Shown: positions 1 through 5,256 of the stretch, one piece after another | Layout of the letters: each line of letters opens with the position of its first letter | Position numbering within the stretch: the first letter of the stretch is position 1 | Assembly: GCA_028277325.1 (NCBI GenBank) | Contig: JANQGL010000138.1 | Span: forward strand, 1 to 5,997 | Length of the DNA: 5,997 nt | Source: Magnetospira sp. | Lineage (GTDB): Bacteria > Pseudomonadota > Alphaproteobacteria > Rhodospirillales > Magnetospiraceae | Direction: 5' to 3' | The notes under the pieces: generated by a model | Told to the model about the DNA's origin: nothing | The model's input: only the letters and a program-made list of their open reading frames with translations | Databases searched by the model: none | Position numbers and translations under genes: made by a program

Positions 1-851
1 ACCGGCTGCCGGTCGCCTCGGCGCAGGTCAAGTCGGCGCTGCTGCTGGCCGGACTGCACGCGCCGGGACGGACGACGGTGATCGAGCCGGCGCCGACCCG
101 CGATCACACGGAGCGGATGCTGGCCCATTTCGGCGCCCGGGTGACGGCGGCGGAGACCGGCCGCGGCCGCATGGTGTCCGTCGACGGCCAGCCCGAACTG
201 ACCGGCCGCCCGGTGCGGGTGCCGGCCGACCCCTCCTCGGCCGCCTTCCCCCTGGTGGCGGCGCTGGTCGCGCCGGGCTCCGAAGTGCGACTGCCGGGCA
301 TCGGCCTCAACCCGACCCGGACCGGGCTGTTCCGGGTGCTGGAGGAGATGGGCGCCGATCTCGCCTTCGAGAACCGACGCGACGAGGCCGGCGAGCCGGT
401 CGGCGACCTGGTGGCGCGCGGCGGCGACCTCAAGGGGGTCGAAGTCCCGCCGGAGATCGCCCCGACGATGATCGACGAATACCCGATCCTCTGCGTCGCC
501 GCCGCCTGCGCCGACGGCCCGACCGCCATGCGCGGACTGGGCGAACTGCGGGTCAAGGAAAGCGACCGCCTGGGCGCCATGGCGAGGGGACTTGCCGCCT
601 GCGGAGTGGCCTTGGAAGCCGGCGAGGACTGGCTGCGGGTGCACGGCAACGGCCGCCCGCCGGCCGGCGGGGCGACCATCGCCACCGATCTGGACCACCG
701 CATCGCGATGGCGTTCCTGGCCCTCGGCGGGGTGACGGCGGCTCCGGTGGCGATCGATGACGGCCGCCCCATCGACACCAGCTTCCCCGGCTTCGTCGAT
801 CTGATGAACGGCCTGGGCGCGAGGATCGGAGCCGCAGAAGGCATCATATGA
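1..851 (+). CDS. aroA: 3-phosphoshikimate 1-carboxyvinyltransferase (EPSP synthase), class II type, C-terminal part
   Basis: This enzyme transfers the enolpyruvyl group of PEP to shikimate-3-phosphate, the sixth step of the cytosolic shikimate pathway. The gene enters from the left edge. The frame is open from base 3 and gives 282 residues, about 60-65% of a usual 440-455, so no start is visible. The GTG at 78 is internal. The visible part opens with LPVASAQVKSALLLAGL, which holds the shikimate-phosphate-binding SAQ(V)K motif. It continues with RDHTE, DPSSAAFPLVAAL, NPTRT, MIDEYP (bases 468-485; Asp expected to be catalytic), LRVKESDR (Lys-Glu at 555-560) and LDHRIAM. SAQVK, RDHTE and NPTR are the signatures of CP4-like class II enzymes; the class-defining N-terminal residues lie outside the window. 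The gene ends ATATGA, overlapping a possible downstream ATG by three bases. Composition is high-GC throughout, unlike the next two genes. Confidence 0.97.
   Translation, partial: RLPVASAQVKSALLLAGLHAPGRTTVIEPAPTRDHTERMLAHFGARVTAAETGRGRMVSVDGQPELTGRPVRVPADPSSAAFPLVAALVAPGSEVRLPGIGLNPTRTGLFRVLEEMGADLAFENRRDEAGEPVGDLVARGGDLKGVEVPPEIAPTMIDEYPILCVAAACADGPTAMRGLGELRVKESDRLGAMARGLAACGVALEAGEDWLRVHGNGRPPAGGATIATDLDHRIAMAFLALGGVTAAPVAIDDGRPIDTSFPGFVDLMNGLGARIGAAEGII
836..841 (+). promoter_or_regulatory. Shine-Dalgarno-like AGAAGG before the 848 start
   Basis: AGAAGG lies six bases upstream of the ATG at 848, inside the last codons of aroA. It supports 848 as the start of the first insert gene, coupled to aroA termination. 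The same six bases recur at 1745-1750 before cmk. Confidence 0.5.
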
Positions 852-1210
852 GTGGAACCGGGTTTGATATTGATTTGAAGCCGCTGCCCGACTACCTTTT
901 AATCGAGCCCTCAGCAACCTGGGTTTGTTGCCGCAACCAAGAACGGTGCCCACCAATGTCTGATTTTTCGAAGAAATACGCAGGATCGGGATTTTCAGGC
1001 AGCTTCAATCCTTTAAGGCAGAGCCGTGGAGAACTCGACAATCATCTTGCAGGTTGGAGTCAAGGGTATAGTTTTTACCCCCCCACTCAAGCATCGGGAA
1101 GGCTTGTGAATGGCGCTTTTTTTCAGAATGATTACGCGGCATTGTGCTCGGATTTGAATGCGGTGGGGGCAGATCTGTGGGGAGCTTTGAGTGACTTCAA
1201 GAAACCATAG
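848..1210 (+). CDS. small hypothetical protein, first gene of low-GC insert
   Basis: I do not recognise this protein. From ATG 848 it has 120 residues. A second possible start is ATG 956 (Met37), which would give 84 residues beginning MSDFSKKYAGSGF. The 848 start has AGAAGG six bases upstream and an ATGA overlap with the aroA stop. The 956 start has only a weak AAGAACGG at 939-946. No signal peptide or membrane segment is evident. The middle is aromatic- and Gly/Ser-rich (GYSFYPPT, GSGFSGSF). The end looks helical and acidic-amphipathic (DYAALCSDLNAVGADLWGAL). Four cysteines occur in the full form (27, 28, 34, 100). G+C is far below the neighbours (25 of 60 bases at 961-1020), which suggests foreign origin. 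The 3' end overlaps the DUF2335 gene by 20 bases, so the two are probably co-translated and may act together. Residues 1-36 are the least certain part. Confidence 0.6.
   Translation: MSGTGFDIDLKPLPDYLLIEPSATWVCCRNQERCPPMSDFSKKYAGSGFSGSFNPLRQSRGELDNHLAGWSQGYSFYPPTQASGRLVNGAFFQNDYAALCSDLNAVGADLWGALSDFKKP
1179..1184 (+). promoter_or_regulatory. ribosome binding site deciding a GTG start
   Basis: GGGGAG sits six bases before GTG 1191. An in-frame TGA at 1188-1190 directly precedes that GTG, so 1191 is the most upstream start possible. The good spacing favours it over ATG 1317. Confidence 0.55.
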
Positions 1211-1763
1211 TAAAGACACGCATACAGATAAATTAAAAACAAATAGAAACAACATATTTCACGATGTTTCTGGAGAAGAGCCGCAAACTTCGGACGACGA
1301 CAAAGAACTCCCGTCGATGGTCACGACGGAGATTATCGAGCAATTGAAATCCCTCGGCATCGACATTTCGGACCCCACCGCACAGCTCGTTATTAAGCAG
1401 GTAAGAGCATTAAGCCTTTACCAGGGATCGTTGCCGCCGCCGGAGTTGCTGGAACACTACAATCGAACCATTCCGGGGTTGGGGAATCGGTTGATCGACA
1501 ATTGGGATTCGCAGATTTGCCATCGGCAATCCCTGGAAGCGCAAATGACCGAAAAGGCACAAGCCCGGATGGATAGGTCCCAGCGTAACGCTTTGATCGT
1601 GGCGGTTTCGGGAATGATACTGTCAGCTTTCGTGGGTATATGGGGCCATTGGTTCGCAGCCGCCGTATTGGCTGTCGTATCCGTTGGAGGCCCCAGCGCG
1701 GCAATGCTCCTTGCCAGGCATTTGGAAAACAAGGACCGCCATCTAGAAGGTGGTTCCCAATGA
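1191..1763 (+). CDS. DUF2335-family predicted membrane protein
   Basis: This 190-residue protein has the layout of the DUF2335 family (function unknown). Residues 1-42 are hydrophilic, K/N- then D/E-rich. They are followed by a helical stretch (EIIEQLKSLGIDISDP) and the recognisable core YQGSLPPPELLEHYNRTIPG at about 77-96. Next come a charged helix (about 97-131) and two close hydrophobic segments, about 133-151 and 154-175, joined by a very short GHW turn. The tail RHLENKDRHLEGGSQ is charged. A tight helical hairpin in the inner membrane with both ends in the cytoplasm is the likely topology (inference). The start is GTG 1191, supported by GGGGAG; Met43 (base 1317) is the alternative and keeps the whole family core. 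The gene overlaps the upstream ORF by 20 bases, and its TGA overlaps the cmk ATG (ATGA). Its low G+C, lowest at 1201-1260 (16 of 60), suggests horizontal transfer. Family call by eye from the PPPE..Y....PG core plus C-terminal hairpin. Confidence 0.82.
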   Translation: MTSRNHSKDTHTDKLKTNRNNIFHDVSGEEPQTSDDDKELPSMVTTEIIEQLKSLGIDISDPTAQLVIKQVRALSLYQGSLPPPELLEHYNRTIPGLGNRLIDNWDSQICHRQSLEAQMTEKAQARMDRSQRNALIVAVSGMILSAFVGIWGHWFAAAVLAVVSVGGPSAAMLLARHLENKDRHLEGGSQ

Positions 1764-2398
1764 TCATCGCCATCGACGGACCGGCGGCGGCCGGCAAGGG
1801 CACCCTGGCCCGCCGGCTGGCGGCGCATCTGGGCTATGCCTATCTGGACACCGGCCTCCTCTACCGGGCGACCGGCTGGAGGGTGGTCGCGGCTGGCGGC
1901 GACCCCGAGGACCCGGCGGCGGCCGAGGCGGCGGCGCGGGCCCTCGACCCGGCCGACCTGGACGCCCCGGCGCTGCGCGGCGACGAGGCGGCGCAGGCGG
2001 CGTCCAAGGTCTCGGCCGTTCCCGGCGTGCGGGCCGCCCTGCTCGCCTTCCAGCGCGCGTTCGCCCACCATCCCCCGGCGGGATACGGCGGCGCGGTGCT
2101 CGACGGCCGCGACATCGGGACGGTGGTCTGCCGCGACGCGCCGGTCAAGATCTTCCTGACCGCGAGCGTTGATTCGCGGGCCGAACGGCGCCTAAAGGAG
2201 TTGCGGCGGCGCGGGATCGACGCTATACCTGCGCGCGTTTTGCAGGATATGAAGGAACGCGACGAGCGGGACATGTCCCGCGCCGACGCCCCCTTGAGGC
2301 CGGCCGACGACGCTTTCCTGCTCGATACCACCGACAAGGACGCCGATGCCGCCTTCGCGGTGGCGCTGGGCCATATCCTGAAAATCGCGGCCGGGTAA
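1760..2398 (+). CDS. cmk: cytidylate kinase
   Basis: Cmk phosphorylates CMP and dCMP with ATP in the cytosol. The 212-residue length is normal for the family. Visible motifs are the P-loop GPAAAGKGT (residues 7-15), the nucleotide-binding YLDTGLLYR (28-36), LDGRDIGTVV (114-123), the basic region SRAERRLKELRRRG, and RDMSRADAPLRPADDAFLLDT near the end, with the family's Arg/Asp and final DT. I chose ATG 1760 because it gives the standard MIIAIDGP start, and reading further upstream runs into DUF2335 coding sequence in another frame. AGAAGG at 1745-1750 lies nine bases before it. The start overlaps the DUF2335 stop as ATGA, so cmk translation is probably coupled to the insert. The stop lies in the loop of a strong hairpin (2387-2410). 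G+C returns to the high level of the host. Confidence 0.97.
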   Translation: MIIAIDGPAAAGKGTLARRLAAHLGYAYLDTGLLYRATGWRVVAAGGDPEDPAAAEAAARALDPADLDAPALRGDEAAQAASKVSAVPGVRAALLAFQRAFAHHPPAGYGGAVLDGRDIGTVVCRDAPVKIFLTASVDSRAERRLKELRRRGIDAIPARVLQDMKERDERDMSRADAPLRPADDAFLLDTTDKDADAAFAVALGHILKIAAG

Positions 2399-2410
2399 CG
2401 CCCCGGCCGC
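2387..2410 (+). terminator. perfect 9-bp GC hairpin at the cmk stop
   Basis: GCGGCCGGG (2387-2395) pairs exactly with CCCGGCCGC (2402-2410) around a six-base loop that holds the cmk TAA. No T-tract follows, so it is not a classic intrinsic terminator. It may end or stabilise the cmk message, or reduce read-through into rpsA. Confidence 0.45.
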
Positions 2411-2431
2411 CATAACGGGCAAGGCGTGCCG

Positions 2432-2458
2432 CCCGGCGCCGGAACCGCCGGCGCGGGG
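2432..2458 (+). other. second GC-rich hairpin in the cmk-rpsA spacer
   Basis: Arms 2432-2442 and 2448-2458 form 10 base pairs with one G-G mismatch around an AACCG loop. No U-run follows. It is either part of a tandem termination signal for cmk or the start of a structured rpsA leader. Confidence 0.4.
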
Positions 2459-2509
2459 TGTGGCGTGTCAGGTTCCAAAGACCGCCGGACACAACCGGCA
2501 GGCCGGTAA

Positions 2510-2542
2510 ATGACGACTTTGAAAAGGACCTTGATCGCATGA
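2510..2542 (+). CDS. possible 10-codon upstream ORF (leader peptide) of rpsA
   Basis: ATG 2510 opens MTTLKRTLIA and stops at TGA 2540-2542, which overlaps the rpsA ATG as ATGA. If translated it would couple ribosome flow into rpsA. Its own ribosome binding site is weak (GGCCGG just upstream) and the peptide resembles nothing I know, so chance is a real possibility. Confidence 0.22.
   Translation: MTTLKRTLIA
2522..2528 (+). promoter_or_regulatory. rpsA ribosome binding site
   Basis: AAAAGGA lies ten bases before ATG 2539 and selects that codon over the in-frame GTG at 2458. Confidence 0.6.
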
Positions 2543-4251
2543 GTGAAAGCATTGCCGCCGAGGCGGCCCCGACCGAAGACTTCGACAGCCTGCTCGCCGA
2601 GAGCTTCGGCGAGTCCGAGCGCCTGGACGGCCGTGTCATCCACGGCACCGTGGTCGCCGTCGATTCCGACGCCGTGACCCTCGACGTCGGCCTGAAATCC
2701 GAGGGCCGCATTCCGATCCGCGAATTCAAGGCGCCGGGCCAGGAGCTGGAGCTCAAGATCGGCGACGGCGTCGACGTCTACGTCGAGCGCTACGAGGATC
2801 GCGAGGGCGCCGTCGTGCTCAGCCGCGAGCGGGCCCGCCGCGAGGAAGCCTGGACCCAGCTCGAAAAGGCGTTCGAGGCCGGCGACCGGGTGCAGGGCGT
2901 CATCTTCGGGCGCGTCAAGGGCGGCTTCACGGTCGATCTCAACGGCGCCGTGGCGTTCCTGCCGGGCAGCCAGGTGGACATCCGCCCGGTGCGCGACATC
3001 ACCCCGCTGATGGGCAACCCGCAGCCGTTCCAGATCCTCAAGATGGACCGCGGGCGCGGCAACATCGTGGTGTCGCGGCGCGCGGTGCTGGAGGAAACCC
3101 GGGCCGAGGCGCGCTCCGAGCTGATCGCCAACCTGGAGGAAGGCCAGATCCTCGACGGCGTGGTCAAGAACATCACCGACTACGGCGCCTTCGTGGACCT
3201 GGGCGGGGTCGACGGCCTGCTGCACGTCACCGATATCGCCTGGAAGCGCATCAACCACCCGTCGGAGGCCCTGCAGATCGGCCAGACGGTGACCGTCCAG
3301 GTGATCCGCTTCAACCCGGACAACCAGCGCATCAGCCTCGGCATGAAACAGCTCGAGGCCGACCCCTGGGAGGGCGTGGAACTCAAGTACCCGGCCGGCA
3401 CCAGGTTCACCGGACGGGTCACCAACATCACCGACTACGGCGCCTTCGTCGAACTGGAGCCGGGGGTCGAGGGTCTGGTCCACGTGTCCGAGATGAGCTG
3501 GACCAAGAAGAACGTCCATCCGGGCAAGATCGTGTCCACCAGCCAGGAGGTCGAGGTGATGATCCTCGACGTGGACCCGCAGAAGCGGCGCATCAGCCTG
3601 GGCCTCAAGCAGTGCCTGGAGAACCCGTGGAGCGCGTTCCTGGAGTCCTTCGCGGTCGGCAGCGTGGTCGAGGGCGAGGTCAAGAACATCACCGAATTCG
3701 GGCTGTTCGTCGGCCTGCCGGGCGACATCGACGGCATGGTCCACATGTCCGACATCTCTTGGAACCTGTCCGGCGAGAAGGCGATGGAAGGCTTCAAGCG
3801 CGGCGACCACGTGGCCGCCAAGGTGCTCGACGTGGACGTGGAGAAGGAACGCATCAGCCTCGGCATCAAGCAGCTCGACGACGACCCGTTCACGGCCGGG
3901 GTGGCCGGCCTGAAGCGCGGCGACGTGGTCACCTGCGCGGTGACCCAGATCACCGACGGCGGCATCGAGGTCACGGTGACGGACGGCCTGAGCGGATTCA
4001 TCCGCAAGTCCGACCTCAGCCGCGAACGCTCCGAGCAGCGCCCCGAGCGGTTCGCCGAGGGCGAGAAGGTGGACGCCAAGGTGACCCAGATCGACAGCAA
4101 GACGCGCCGCGTCTCGCTGTCCATCAAGGCGCGCGAGATCGACGAGGAGAAGCAGGCGATGGAGCAGTACGGCTCCACCGATTCCGGGGCCTCGCTCGGC
4201 GACATCCTGGGCGCCGCCCTGAAGGAAAAGGCGCAGACCGACGACTCTTAG
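2539..4251 (+). CDS. rpsA: 30S ribosomal protein S1
   Basis: S1 binds mRNA and helps load it on the 30S subunit. The 570-residue length matches alphaproteobacterial S1. Six S1/OB-type repeats can be followed, at about residues 32-98, 117-183, 202-270, 287-357, 374-444 and 461-530. Repeats 3-5 carry the clear signature NIT(D/E)(Y/F)G.FV.L ... G(L/M)(V/L)HV(T/S)(D/E)(M/I)(A/S)W, and each ends RISLG(M/L/I)KQ. The first two and the last are divergent, as in the family, where the N-terminal repeats bind the ribosome and the middle ones bind RNA. I chose ATG 2539 for its AAAAGGA site and the usual acidic N-terminus containing DFDSLLAESF. The C-terminal tail is acidic and low in structure (EKAQTDDS). 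Domains 3 and 4 share an identical 26-base stretch. The leader's hairpins could support the self-regulation known for S1 in E. coli (inference). Convergent with the peptidase gene downstream. Confidence 0.98.
   Translation: MSESIAAEAAPTEDFDSLLAESFGESERLDGRVIHGTVVAVDSDAVTLDVGLKSEGRIPIREFKAPGQELELKIGDGVDVYVERYEDREGAVVLSRERARREEAWTQLEKAFEAGDRVQGVIFGRVKGGFTVDLNGAVAFLPGSQVDIRPVRDITPLMGNPQPFQILKMDRGRGNIVVSRRAVLEETRAEARSELIANLEEGQILDGVVKNITDYGAFVDLGGVDGLLHVTDIAWKRINHPSEALQIGQTVTVQVIRFNPDNQRISLGMKQLEADPWEGVELKYPAGTRFTGRVTNITDYGAFVELEPGVEGLVHVSEMSWTKKNVHPGKIVSTSQEVEVMILDVDPQKRRISLGLKQCLENPWSAFLESFAVGSVVEGEVKNITEFGLFVGLPGDIDGMVHMSDISWNLSGEKAMEGFKRGDHVAAKVLDVDVEKERISLGIKQLDDDPFTAGVAGLKRGDVVTCAVTQITDGGIEVTVTDGLSGFIRKSDLSRERSEQRPERFAEGEKVDAKVTQIDSKTRRVSLSIKAREIDEEKQAMEQYGSTDSGASLGDILGAALKEKAQTDDS
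3169..3449 (+). repeat. identical 26-base stretches in S1 domains 3 and 4
   Basis: Bases 3169-3194 and 3424-3449 are identical and encode NITDYGAFV in both. They lie 255 bases (85 codons) apart. This is the internal domain repetition of S1, with unusually exact codon agreement; a related but divergent copy follows at about 3682. Confidence 0.85.
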
Positions 4252-4254
4252 TAT

Positions 4255-4435
4255 GGTGGAGTCGAGGTTCGCCATGGAGTCGGCCCGCTTGTCCTGCTTG
4301 GCGTGGGCGTAGCGCTGAATGGGCGATCAGCGCCCTCTTGCCGAGCCGCGCATGGCTCTGGCGCAGATCGCTCCCGGCCGCCTTGGCCTGCCTGACCAGG
4401 CGCTCCCGATCCGGCACCACGCGATCGGTCAGTTG
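4255..4435 (-). pseudogene. coding-like minus-strand remnant between the M23 gene and rpsA
   Basis: On the minus strand just past the peptidase stop, one frame from base 4435 reads QLTDRVVPDRERLVRQAKAA and on to LGKRALIAHS, with strong G/C preference at third positions. Near 4313-4325 the preference moves to another frame, which reads RYAHAKQDKRADSMANLDST toward 4255. Joined by one frame change this would be about 60 residues of charged, Arg-rich helix with no start of its own. It loosely recalls the helical C-terminal region of XseA or a similar coiled-coil protein, but I cannot name a parent. The signal could also be leftover composition bias. The 7-bp inverted repeat at 4312-4333 lies at the frame switch. 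Confidence 0.3.
4312..4333. terminator. possible bidirectional terminator stem between convergent genes
   Basis: GCGCTGA (4312-4318) pairs with TCAGCGC (4327-4333) around an eight-base loop; CCTCTTG follows. No true T-tract is present on either strand. Its place between convergent genes is right, but the stem is modest. A further weak stem, CCGATC (4406-4411) with GATCGG (4423-4428), lies directly after the peptidase stop on the minus strand. Confidence 0.3.
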
Positions 4436-5256
4436 CCGCCCGGTGCCGGGTCCATCGGCCCGACCGCCGACTGCGGGTCGAGGCGGGTTCCGAACAGGCT
4501 CAGGCCCCAATGCAGGTGCGGACCGGTGGCCCGCCCGGTCCGCCCGACGGTCCCGAGGACCTGGCCGCGCGCCACCGCCTCGCCTTCGGTCACCGCGATG
4601 CTGTCCAGGTGGACGTAAACGCTGGCCAGCCCGTGGCCGTGGTCCACCATCACCGTCATGCCGGTATAGAACATGTCCGGATGGGTCAGGCTCACCACCC
4701 CGTCGGCACAGGCGGCGACCGGGGTGCCGGTCGGCGCCGCGATGTCGACCCCGGAATGCGGGCGTCTCGGTTCCCCGTTGAGGATGCGCTGGCTGCCGAA
4801 CACGCCGCTGATCCGGCCCCGGAGCGGCCATCGGAGTCCGGACAGGAAGTACGGCGTCGCGGTGTCGCGGGCCCGGGCCGCCTTGATCATGTCGCCCTCG
4901 CGGCGGATGCGGTCCCAGTCCCGCTTCGGCGGCGTGACCTTGCGCGGCGGCAGGCCGTCGATGCGCTGCACCGGCCAATCGCGGGACGCCACCGCGATCA
5001 CGACGGTTTCCCGTCGCCCGCCGGCGAGGACCGCCTCGACGGTCGTTTCGGGCCCCGCGTCGCGCCCGAAGCCGACCAGGAACCGGCCGTCGGCGGTGAC
5101 CCGGACCGGCCGTCCGTCGACCAGGACCCGGGCGCCGGGCGCCGCGCGGCCGATCACGAGGCCGCCCTGCGCCGTGGTGCCTTCGAACCGCAATTCGGCC
5201 CGCGCACCCGTCGCCGCGACGAGCAACGCCAGAAGGAGCGCGACGCCGCCGCGCAT
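4429..5256 (-). CDS. exported M23-family (LytM-type) metallopeptidase
   Basis: A predicted periplasmic peptidoglycan endopeptidase of 275 residues. The N-terminus MRGGVALLLALLVAATG followed by ARA-E looks like a Sec signal peptide cut after residue 20. Residues 21 to about 90 form a beta-rich, immunoglobulin-like region with a repeated V.(A/V)DGR pattern. A basic linker follows, and the M23 domain covers about 140-270. The zinc site is complete: H167 and D171 in HSGVD, and H249 in GPHLHW, with H216 (VYVHLD) and H247 as the remaining conserved histidines, so activity is expected. ATG 5256 was chosen because it starts the signal peptide and overlaps the xseA stop (TGATG), with AGGGGGA nine bases upstream. 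It is probably co-transcribed with xseA. The exact substrate bond and whether it hydrolyses or regulates other hydrolases cannot be told from sequence. Confidence 0.93.
   Translation of the reverse strand: MRGGVALLLALLVAATGARAELRFEGTTAQGGLVIGRAAPGARVLVDGRPVRVTADGRFLVGFGRDAGPETTVEAVLAGGRRETVVIAVASRDWPVQRIDGLPPRKVTPPKRDWDRIRREGDMIKAARARDTATPYFLSGLRWPLRGRISGVFGSQRILNGEPRRPHSGVDIAAPTGTPVAACADGVVSLTHPDMFYTGMTVMVDHGHGLASVYVHLDSIAVTEGEAVARGQVLGTVGRTGRATGPHLHWGLSLFGTRLDPQSAVGPMDPAPGGN

Larger units (their letters stand above)
848..1763 (+). other. low-GC insert between aroA and cmk (candidate genomic islet)
   Basis: About 0.9 kb whose base composition drops sharply from that of aroA and cmk, holding the unknown small ORF and the DUF2335 gene. 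The change is abrupt at both ends. Each end has AGAAGG (836-841 and 1745-1750, both in codon frame Gly-preceding GAA GG) and an ATGA (848-851 and 1760-1763). No transposase, integrase, tRNA or long terminal inverted repeat is visible, so the mode of insertion is unknown. Confidence 0.7.

Noticed and set aside
78..851. aroA starting at GTG 78
   Set aside because: The frame is open to base 3 and encodes the conserved LPVASAQVKSALLLAGL segment, so the gene begins outside the window.
1187..1216. Promoter-like TTGAGT ... TAAAGA with 18-base spacing in the AT-rich stretch
   Set aside because: Both boxes are poor matches and AT-rich DNA gives such pairs by chance; not listed as a promoter.
2458..2538. 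N-terminal extension of S1 from GTG 2458
   Set aside because: The extra residues do not resemble S1, the GTG lies in a hairpin arm, and ATG 2539 has a good ribosome site and the usual acidic start.
1861..4275. 804-codon open frame on the minus strand opposite cmk and rpsA
   Set aside because: It is antisense to two certain genes. Its Leu/Asp/His/Ala-rich translation with no domain is what high-GC codon bias gives on the opposite strand.
3612..4781. 389-codon plus-strand frame across the rpsA 3' end and beyond
   Set aside because: It is out of frame with rpsA and antisense to the M23 gene; the translation is Arg/Pro-rich low complexity.
4124..4978. 284-codon minus-strand frame overlapping the M23 gene and the rpsA end
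   Set aside because: Most of it is a shadow of the M23 gene in another frame, and its tail is antisense to rpsA. Only the 4325-4435 part shows its own coding-like bias, noted separately.
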